Notes under the pieces: model-generated | What the model saw: the letters and a program-made list of their open reading frames with translations, nothing else | Told to the model about the DNA's origin: nothing | The model's database searches: none | Part shown: positions 55,940 to 64,000 of the stretch, in pieces | Layout of the letters: the number at the start of each line of letters is the position of its first letter | Position numbering within the stretch: position 1 is the first letter of the stretch | Position numbers and translations under genes: made by a program | Source: Pyrrhosoma nymphula | Taxonomy: Eukaryota > Arthropoda > Insecta > Odonata > Coenagrionidae | Length of the DNA: 64,000 nucleotides | Direction: 5' to 3' | Assembly (NCBI GenBank): GCA_963573305.1 | Contig: OY754332.1 | Span: 51,931,559 to 51,995,558, forward strand

Positions 55940-58900
55940 AGAGAAGGCCAGAGTGTAGTGCTTATAATGGGTCGATAAATAAAGGGGTAAATTCTAAAGT
56001 TTTTAGTAACAAAAGTTCCTCCAGAAATCAGAATAGATTAATAGAAAGGAAAAGCAGCGTGTCAGGCTCAGCATCACTAATTTCCAATAAAAAATTGCGA
56101 AGCGAATCGAAAATACTCCCAAATTGCAATAATATGAGTGATGAAGTAATAGTCGTGGCAGTAATTAATTGCCGTAGTTTAAGAAATAAGATTCCTGAAT
56201 TCCACCATTTATTTCATAGTACGAAGTGTAACGTCATTATAGGAACAGAAAGTTGGCTTACAGATGATGATTCAGACAGTGAAGTCTTCCCAAAATCTTT
56301 CACCGTTTATAGGAAAGATAGAGTTAACCGAGCTGGGGCCGGAGTATTTGTAGCTGTAAAGAATTCAATTGTCAGCCAAGCGGAAACCTTACCGGAGACC
56401 AGCGTTGAATCTGTGTGGTGTTCAATTAAATGTCCTAAATCGAAAACTATATTAGTATGCTCGTACTATAGACCACCAAACACAGATATAACATCAATTT
56501 TAGATTTTGAAACCCAAATAAACAGCATAGTATACAAATATCCTGATAGAAATCTGATATTAGGCGGAGATTTCAACTTACCCTCTATAGATTGGAAGAC
56601 CTATAGCTTCATACCCGGTGGGAGAGATAGAGTCATTTGCGAGGTGTTACTGCACGCTTTTTCATCACACGCATTGCTTCAAATAGCTTCCGCTCCTAAC
56701 AGAGGAGAAAATATTCTTGATTTGTTAGCGACAAATATAACACATCAGGTAATAAATGTGAGCACCGTCGAGGGAATCAGTGATCATAGGGCAGTAACAG
56801 CTAAGTTTTCTTTAAATATCGCAAAAAGTTTTAAACGAGAACGAAAAGTTTTCATATTTAAAAGAGCTGATTTTGATGGGTTCAGGAGTAATCTGAAAAA
56901 TGCTTTTCCCGTGTTTCAAAAATCAGTAATGGAATCAAATGTAGAAGGGAGTTGGAAAGCTTTTCTTTCGCTCATAAATTCAGGAATCAAAAGATATATC
57001 CCTAGTAAAATAAAAAAAGAAGGCAGCGAACCGAGATGGTATGACGCGGAAGTCAGAAAATCGTTAAGGCGACAGAGAGCGTGCCATGCTAAGATGAAAA
57101 AAATCATTCATGATGTATCTCCTAGTGATCGAGAGTTAATAAATATAAGTTGTCTAAAGCCGCTACAAAGAAAGCGTTCAGGAAAGCATTCACGAATTTT
57201 AAAAGGAAAACACTTGTAGAGCAGTTACGGGATGACCCAAAAGCATTTTGGTCTTATGTTAGTGAAGTTCAAGGTAAAAGATCTACCGTTTGTTCGCTAA
57301 GAAACGATAATGGAGATGTGTTATCAAACAGTTCCGATAAAGCCAATTTATTAAATTCCTACTTTAAGAGCGTGTTCACCGAGTCATCTGAGAATTCATC
57401 TGTGGCGGTTGATAATCACTGCATACGAAAGATGCCTCCCCTTGATATTAGTGCTCACGGAATAGAAATTTTATTGAAATTGCTCAGTCCAAATAAGTCA
57501 CCTGGTCCAGACGAAATCCCTTCTCGCGTGTATAAAGAACTAGCGTCAGAAATTGCCCCCTACTTGCAGCTAATATTCACAAAATCCATAAAGCAACACG
57601 GAGTACCAAATGACTGGAAAATTGCCAATGTAACGCCCATATTCAAAAGTGGAGACAAGGAACAGCCATGTAATTACAGACCGATATCTTTAACGTCCAT
57701 TTCATGCAAAATCCTTGAACACATTGTTGTCAGCTCAGTATTGAAACACCTAGACACGCATAACTTGTTAATGAGAACTCAACACGGATTCAGGAAAGGT
57801 AGATCATGCGAAACTCAGTTAGCGCTGTTTGCCCACGAGATATTAGTCTCAGGAGAGGACAACATTCCAGTGGACGCGATTTTTCTTGATTTCAAAAAAG
57901 CATTTGATAAAGTGCCCCACGGAAAGTTATTAGTAAAACTAAAATCATACGGCCTAGACGATGATGTAATTTCCTGGATCAGAGAACTTTTGAGCGATCG
58001 CGTGCAAAGAGTAGTATTAGATGGCATAGCCTCCAACGAAGTTAGAGTCACTTCTGGCGTCCCTCAGGGTAGTGTCATAGGCCCACTCCTCTTCCTTCTC
58101 TATATCAACGATATTGGTGAAATAATAGACAGTATACTTCGATTATTTGCAGACGACGCTGTAGTATACAGAGAAATCCGTAGCAGAGAAGATGAGGATA
58201 AACTAACGAACGACCTTACTGCAATCCAAGCATGGTGCGATGCGTGGCAGCTAGAGTTAAATTTGAAAAAATGCGTAGTAATGAAATTCTGGGGGAAAAA
58301 TAACTCCCCACAACAGAGCTATTTCATTCAGGATACCCAATTAGAGACGGGAGAATCCGTAAAATATCTCGGAGTTAGGCTCAATAATGATCTATCGTGG
58401 AATAAACATATTCGGGAAATAACAGGTCAAGCTAATCGTAAATTGGGATTTGTTAAAAGAATTCTAGGCAAGTGCGACGACAAAGTGAGAGAAATAAGCT
58501 ACTTCTCCCTCGTTAGACCCCATTTAGAATATGCTTCCAGTGTTTGGGATCCTCATGAAACAGGCTTAAAAACAGAGTTAGAACGTGTACAGAGAAGAGC
58601 TGCCAGGTACGTGAGAAGCCGTTACGATAGTCTTGTTAGTGTTATTGACCTCTTAGAACAACTCGGATGGGAATCACTGTCAGACCGTAGATTGAAAACA
58701 AGACTACATCTATTATGTAAATTCAAGAGTAGTTTATTTTCCGACGAAGTTGATCATATTTTACGACCGCCAACGTACTATGGTAGATTTGATCATAAAA
58801 ATAAAATAAAAGAGATAGACTGTAGAACAGATAGATTTAAAATGTCGTTTTTTCCGCGAGCGATAAGAGACTATAACGGCTGTGTAAGGACTTAGAAATA

Positions 58901-59253
58901 GATTAGTTGACTGGTAGTGTAGCTTACTAACTTATATATTTCTTAAAGCATGTTTACGGATTTTTATGGTGTTTCTAACAGCATGTTTTGCATGTCCTAG
59001 CTTCATAGGCAGATTGCCCTCTTAAGTAGCATGAAGAATATTGTGTCATCGTACATGTGTGGCGTGCATGTGGGGATTCTCTTGCATGCTGAATGATGGT
59101 TTTTAGTTAATGATGGAATTTGTTAGTATCCTTAATATTCATGACCGTGCGGTGTGCGTGTGGCGGTCCGCTTGCATGCTGCATTTTGGTGACTTGTCAC
59201 CCCCTGCCAAACACCCTAGAGGTGGCTCGCAGGGTGATATGTAGATGTAGATG
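55175..59253 (+). mobile_element. LINE-A copy 5, most complete copy
   Basis: 4.1-kb non-LTR element: SGNH-like ORF1, EN-RT ORF2, a ~310-base 3' UTR with a terminal stem-loop (59202-59234) and a (TAGATG)n tail ending about 59253. The two-ORF plan, SGNH/esterase ORF1 and a microsatellite tail after a hairpin are features of the CR1/L2 group of LINEs. The 5' end is uncertain; there is no 5' UTR and no ATG for ORF1, so it may be truncated. Confidence 0.92.
56059..58895 (+). pseudogene. LINE-A ORF2 endonuclease-RT, one frameshift
   Basis: Frame 56059-57219 holds the EEP endonuclease: NCRSLRNK, GTESWLTDDD, YYRPPNTD, GGDFNLPSIDW and SDHRAV. It ends in the linker. Frame 57150-58895 holds the linker and RT: SPGPDEIPSR, FKSGDKEQPCNYRPISL, FLDFKKAFD, VTSGVPQGS and FADDAVVYRE. 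It closes with a C-terminal FKMSFFPRAIRD. The two differ by loss of one TTAATAA unit (seven bases) at about 57137, present as a duplicate in copy 2. Otherwise I see no lesion, so the copy is young. The start at 56059 is GTG; no obvious ATG nearby fits, so the upstream 120 bases should be treated as uncertain. Confidence 0.92.
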
Positions 59254-60485
59254 AAGAGTCCGAAATTTTAAAACAATTATATCCTCCCAAAATCTGATTT
59301 TCAAATAGCCGAGTAAGGATCTGATATGACCTGACTGACACACACAAACCAGAAGGAACGAGAATCATTAAAACTCGAGGTCGTAAGAAAAAAAAGTGCG
59401 GAATGCCACGGGGTTTTAATTTACTTATACACTGAATAAAATCCATAAAATTAGGCTCCGTGGCGTTTATTTCCTCCTAAAAGCGTTGCGCGACCTTAAT
59501 TAGGATTACCCTCCGTTGTAAAGTAATTCCATAAAACAAATCTCCCAAAAAATCTCCCATGTCACCCCACACCTAAAACATTATGTTCTCATATTCCTTC
59601 ATCAGACTCACCAAGCATGCCGCAATCCTGGATGATCCACGGGAATATTTTGCTATACGGGATGATACTAGGTAAGCTAATCGTTCTTCAGCTTGGAGTT
59701 CCTGAGAATTAGTAAATAGAAATAAATGTGAGATCTTAAGAGTAACAATATACAATTTCGTATTTTAAGATAGAGAAATCTGGATCCCACCTTCAAGGGC
59801 AACACCAGAACATTAGATTATCACAAGGGAAGAGAATATAACGGAAAATGAAGAATGATAAATTTGTACACGATATCGTACAAATTTAAATCGTATCGTA
59901 AAATTCACCCTTGGCGTGTTTAGATATATTGGTTTAAAAACGCATATTGATTAGCAATTAATGTCTATTAAAATATATGATTGAACGTATTACGCATATT
60001 TACCTTAAGCAAGTTTTTCCCTCCAAGCAACGTTGCTCCGTGCTTCCACGCGAAATTACCATTCAAATGAACGTTTCCTCAAAAGTCCTAGCGGTGGCGC
60101 GCCGTGCGTTTCCACTCCAGTTAAATAGGAGGGGTAAGTTCGGCCGATTACAGATTCTACCTTTTCATACAAGGAGCGTTGAAGCTTGAGCGGTCAAATG
60201 CTTCTTGCTTTAAATTTTATTGCTTATCTTTGCGAAACCGTAAACCCCACGCAGCAGGTACTCAAGTGCCAGTCACCCTTCGGAGTGAGATTTAGGTTTT
60301 TCATCAACAAGCCACAGGCGAATGATAAACCACCCGTTCCACGTGAACTTTATTCAAGAATTAACGAACTGGCTGTGGCTATATAAAATGTATATGATTC
60401 TGATAATAATTCAATAATTCATCTAAGTTATCAATACCTACAAGTGAGAGTTTGGGTGACACGGCTTGTGTCAACGTAATCTTCA
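59254..60485. other. No gene seen
   Basis: AT-rich. A near-perfect palindrome around ACGATATCGT occurs at about 59859-59886. Two small plus frames (59977-60189, 60186-60386) lack motifs. Confidence 0.4.
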
Positions 60486-60493
60486 TCTTAAAG

Positions 60494-60664
60494 CAGTGGC
60501 GTTTCTATGGGGGGGGGGGGGAGCCCCTCCCCCCAATTGGGTCGAAACTTACACTAGATAAAATCGAAATATTTGGAGGACTCCCCGAACCCCCTTTCGG
60601 TTGGGGGGTATCCCAGACCCCCCCGTTTGCCACTCACATTGGCACATACCTAGATCCGCCGCTG
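60494..60664 (+). mobile_element. Complete hAT-type MITE with 8-bp target duplication
   Basis: 171 bases bounded by CAGTGGCG at the left and its partial complement CGCCGCTG at the right, flanked on both sides by exact TCTTAAAG (60486-60493 and 60665-60672). An 8-bp duplication and CAGTGGCG-type ends define hAT elements. It contains two G/C homopolymer tracts; non-coding. Confidence 0.88.
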
Positions 60665-60727
60665 TCTTAAAGCATAGTTTTTATGCGGCTTAACATTTGA
60701 GGCTTCACTTTGTGGAACAACGACATT

Positions 60728-60844
60728 GGAAATAAAACGTCGCTTTGCACATTCCACACACAATCTTTATTAACTTTATTAAAAGTGTGTGTGGCCTGTT
60801 AATGAATTTTGTGTGTGGAATGTACACAGCGACGTTTTATTTCC
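60728..60844. repeat. Imperfect inverted repeat (~47-bp arms)
   Basis: 60728-60774 and 60798-60844 pair with a handful of mismatches (tips GGAAATAAAACGTCGCT and complement). Short A/T-rich loop with its own GTGTGTGTGG word. Hairpin element or snap-back. Confidence 0.85.
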
Positions 60845-60902
60845 CATAGTTTGTATGCTTATTATATGATGTTCGTAAGATTTTTATATAAAGCCGCATT
60901 TA

Positions 60903-61133
60903 CACTATGTAGCAAAACCTGCTATATAGCAAATTTGTATGACATTTAGCAAGTTTATATAACATTTGCTAAAAGTAGAAAAAGTCACTACTGAAAAGTG
61001 CCGTACAACATTGCTATATTTAGCAGATTCTGCTATATATATAGCAAAAAGTGTGCTATCCATTGGGAGTCGATAAAGATCAAAAGAAATCCGTGATATA
61101 TCTAACTTTGCTATATGTAGCAATGTTATAGTG
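60903..61133. mobile_element. Tc1/mariner-like MITE (TA target)
   Basis: Tips CACTAT and ATAGTG with extended partial pairing (GCTATATAGCAAA and relatives), flanked by TA at 60901-60902 and 61134-61135. 231 bases. The interior is full of TAGCA/TGCTA words. Not coding. Confidence 0.6.
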
Positions 61134-61139
61134 TACTTC

Positions 61140-62417
61140 CTATACCTAGGTTCTATTAAAGTAGTAATAAACCTGCGTGGCCCATTTTTGGGTTTCCCGT
61201 GCATTAAAGAGAACCAACAGTCACTCATCTCTCCGTGCACCTGGAAAACGAATGAATTACAACGGTCACAACATACAAGATAGGATACGAACTCCTCAAA
61301 TGATCACGCAGACAGTATTCTTCAGGCTTTGCGGTTTTCTTATAAAATAATTTTAATGTTTTTCACACCCGTTGAATTTCAACGGGTACGTTCAGCTAGT
61401 TAAAAATAATTCCTACTTTAATTTTATCTTAAATTTTCAATAAAAAATTATGAATAATTCAAAAATTATGTATTAGAAATATTTCTCTGTAAGTTATAAG
61501 TTAGAATAAAATTGAATATAAACTCGAGGGAATCGAACCGATAAACTCAACCACAAAAACTTGTGTGCTTGTGCCACATGTACAGAAGTGTACTTTCCGA
61601 AACCACATGTGTACTTGAGCTTTTACTGTTGCAACAACTGCGACAACTGAATATGATTGGGAATTCAAACTAGTTGTTCGATTTATAATAATTTTTACTT
61701 CAATTTGTTCGTATTTTCTCAAGAAATATATTACCATACATAAGGAGTAAGAGATGTTTTTTTAAAGTTATTTTAATTTTGAATAAGAACGAAAAGTTAT
61801 ACGTTAGTATCGAACCGATGACCTCATCCCGATGTGTATTTGTGATTTTTCTGCTGGGACTGTCACACCGTCTGAATATGAGTGGGAATAAATTCCTACA
61901 AGTTGATCGATTTGAAATATTATTAACATTAATTTTTAGTGCATCCAATGACAGCATGATTAGGAGATCTGAAGGAGCGTACGTACGATCGCGGCGTAGT
62001 TATTATCACCTGTGCTAAATTTGTTCACTGTCTTCAAGAGTCTTTAAAGAGATGGCATTGCAACGAATGGTCACCAGATAGCGGTGCAAGAAATGGGTCT
62101 TCCTAAGCAAGTCTATGGCTCAGTTAATGATATTCTCGTTCTTAGGACGGCAGCTCTTTGGTTCCTGTGTCACGTTAACGTTCCGTGTTCGCATGTGATG
62201 TTAATCAATATGAATATGGGATATTGATCAATGGCTTACGTGGTCTTATAATGGCTTACAATGGCCCTGGCTCCCATCTTAACGCGAAGTGGAGGACGCG
62301 TTGGGGTCAAGATAAAAGAGTCCATCGGATGGGACTATAAGCCGTGTGACCCCTAGGTATCAGAGTAGGCTAATGCCGGCCCCGGGTTTCCCCTCCACTC
62401 TTCGTGGACAAAGGCGC
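61140..62417. other. No gene seen
   Basis: AT-rich. An ACGGGT-type word and TTCAACGGGTAC at about 61380 are part of an inverted pair (GTTGAATTTCAACGGG). A GC-richer patch at about 62270-62410 (GACTATAAGCCGTGTGACCC) may be a repeat end but was not identified. Confidence 0.4.
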
Positions 62418-62560
62418 AACTCACGCCGGATATCGCATAAAAAGAAATCTAAAGTAAACTAATATTTTTATTTTAAATTTTTGTTTTTGTAGTTTTTTCG
62501 TTTTGTTTTTTCGTTCATCCTCAAATGATACTTTTTGTCTGAGAGGAATAATAATTTTGA
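62418..62560 (+). repeat. Dispersed repeat, copy 1
   Basis: Starts AACTCACGCCGGATATCGCAT and continues into T-rich sequence ending CGTTCATCCT. The same start and order recur at 63047-63165. Confidence 0.7.
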
Positions 62561-62699
62561 GAGAATAATAATTTGTTATTAATTTATTACCTATTTATTG
62601 ATTTTTATTTTTAATATTTATCTAATTATTACTCATTAAAGTTATTAATTATTATTATTATTGCCTGAGAGGAATAATAATTGGCCTCAGAGGAAAAAT

Positions 62700-63046
62700 G
62701 AATAATCACAGGAATTTTTTTAAAGACGCGTTAAGTATACACGGTGAAAAAGGCCGCGTGCGAGCTACCGCGTTGTTCTCGCTATGAGAGTCCTCCCGGG
62801 TTAAATTGATACGCTCATGATTTCTATTTTCTGTTTTTTTTTCGTTGTTTAATATTTCTACTCGAAATTTAATCCAAGAAGTGAGCAATTGAAAAGTAAA
62901 TTTCTATCAAGGAATAATATTGAATTTTCATTATAGTCAAAGGAATTTTGACTCTAATGCATGCATTGAGTTAATCCAGGTGACTGTCGACAGGGAGAAT
63001 TTATATCCCGAAAGCACGTGTGTTGTGCTATGTCACGTGTTTACGA
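62700..63046. other. No gene seen
   Basis: AT-rich spacer between the two dispersed repeat copies; no motif recognised. Confidence 0.4.
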
Positions 63047-63165
63047 GTAACTCACGCCGGATATCGCATTAAAAATAATCAAAAATTTTGCTTTTTTATA
63101 ATTTTTTTCTTTTTTTTCGTTCATCCTTAGATTTTAGATTTTGCCTAATAGAAATCATCAAAGGA
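63047..63165 (+). repeat. Dispersed repeat, copy 2
   Basis: Same opening (AACTCACGCCGGATATCGCAT) and T-tract plus CGTTCATCCT as 62418-62560, with more differences after about 63,090. The pair is about 630 bases apart in direct orientation. Confidence 0.7.
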
Positions 63166-63339
63166 ATTTAAAAAAAAAGCCTTTCGTTTTCTTTTAACTA
63201 TCGTTCTCACGTGGATAATCTCGCTTCGGTGAATGCATCCAAACCTTCCAAGGTCAGCCTACAATTCGGAAACCTTCTGTGGAGTTCATATTGAAGCGCT
63301 AATACTTGGTTATATTTTCCCTTAAGACGCCTCAACACG

Positions 63340-63530
63340 AAATAACAGGAATAGCAGACAATGTTTTTCCGGACGTTCAACATAGTTTGCTAGAGCCAAA
63401 GTACTACGGTAGAAGCGATCACAGGAATAAGATAAAGGAACTAGACTGCAGAACCAATGGGTTTAAAATGTCACTTTTTCCAGGTACAATTAGAAATAAT
63501 AATAGTTGCGACATATTAACCGTATGAAAC
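63340..63530 (+). mobile_element. LINE-A-related C-terminal fragment
   Basis: A short frame includes YYGRSDHRNKIKELDCRTNG and FKMSLFPGTIRN, corresponding to the last ~45 residues of LINE-A ORF2. Residues differ from both main subfamilies, so this is a third, more diverged lineage. No tail follows. Confidence 0.8.
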
Positions 63531-64000
63531 TCCCACCCTCACTAGGTAGAGTAGAATTTTCACTTGTGTTTAATAAAATAGCATCATTACTAACACTTCA
63601 CCCCGCTTGATAAGTATAGCATTATTTTGTTTTCAGCATGAAGTAGTATCTCGTAGCAGTCATAAATTAATAGTATTAGTGAAATTAACCTCTAGCAGGG
63701 TATTTCCTGGAATTTCTGAATTGGTTTTTGGGGTCTCCTGAGTAGGCGTGCGTTATCTGCGAACCCTTTACCCATGCCTCACTCATTACTTGCTTCTGGG
63801 ACTTTCTTACTCACTGAAATCGGCCCGGAATGCTGCTCCCTGCTCTTTGGATAGGAATCTTCCATTTCATTTTTGTAATTTTTAATGGCTTAGGCGTGTT
63901 TCAATTCATTTTTATATTTTTATTTAATTTTATTATCCTTATTGAATATATAACATAATAACCCAGTTTTGTTTCGTAAAATTCACGTTATTTGATTTAT
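63531..64000. other. No gene seen
   Basis: AT-rich sequence to the window end; several AATAAA-like words (about 63573, 63945). No gene, tail or repeat identified. Confidence 0.4.

Noticed and set aside
1..64000. CRISPR array, prokaryotic operon or plasmid/phage content
   Set aside because: No regularly spaced identical repeats and no prokaryotic gene organisation; all recognisable genes are eukaryotic mobile elements.

Overview
The window looks like animal (metazoan) nuclear DNA, most likely from an arthropod and probably an insect. It is AT-rich, has no operons or Shine-Dalgarno organisation, and contains spliceosomal-type intron signals. It is dominated by eukaryotic transposable elements: a LINE with an SGNH-type ORF1, RTE LINEs, an env-bearing Gypsy/errantivirus-like LTR element, Penelope, piggyBac and Mutator-like elements, hAT and TA-target MITEs, and tRNA-derived SINEs. 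The species cannot be named from this sequence. Only one candidate host exon was found (561-874).

Layout. 0-3.5 kb: candidate terminal exon, then old LINE debris. 3.5-30.8 kb: a nested transposon cluster bracketed by two piggyBac-type ends, each next to TTAA. From left to right it holds LINE-A copy 1 (about 4785-6803), an older LINE-A scrap, LINE-A copy 2 (minus strand), a Mutator-like transposase pseudogene with recognisable introns, and LINE-A copy 3, which is split by a nearly pristine RTE LINE with an intact 1011-codon ORF and an 11-bp target duplication. Next comes a 12.5-kb LTR element with env (17263-29784), whose integrase is split by LINE-A copy 4, and then the C-terminal part of a piggyBac transposase. 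30.8-36 kb and 42.8-46.5 kb: several decayed RTE-like copies, one carrying an inverted SINE pair. 36-42.8 kb: mostly non-coding, with a GC-rich island, a 90-bp-arm foldback, a tRNA-like SINE head and a 152-bp tandem duplication. 46.5-55 kb: foldbacks, a SINE, a divergent pair of Penelope 3' ends that carry hammerhead-like motifs, an RTE 5'-UTR fragment and a hAT end. 55.2-59.25 kb: the most complete LINE-A copy, with an SGNH-esterase-like ORF1 and an EN-RT ORF2. 59.3-64 kb: a hAT MITE with perfect 8-bp target duplications, two other inverted-repeat elements, a dispersed repeat pair and a LINE-A scrap.

How they relate. LINE-A copies share a 3' stem-loop followed by a (TAGATG)n tail and fall into at least two subfamilies. 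Nesting gives relative ages: the RTE element is younger than LINE-A copy 3, and LINE-A copy 4 is younger than the LTR element, whose LTRs are nearly identical. The only long transposon ORF that appears undamaged is the RTE ORF. Every gag, pol, env and LINE-A frame seen carries stops, frameshifts or deletions.
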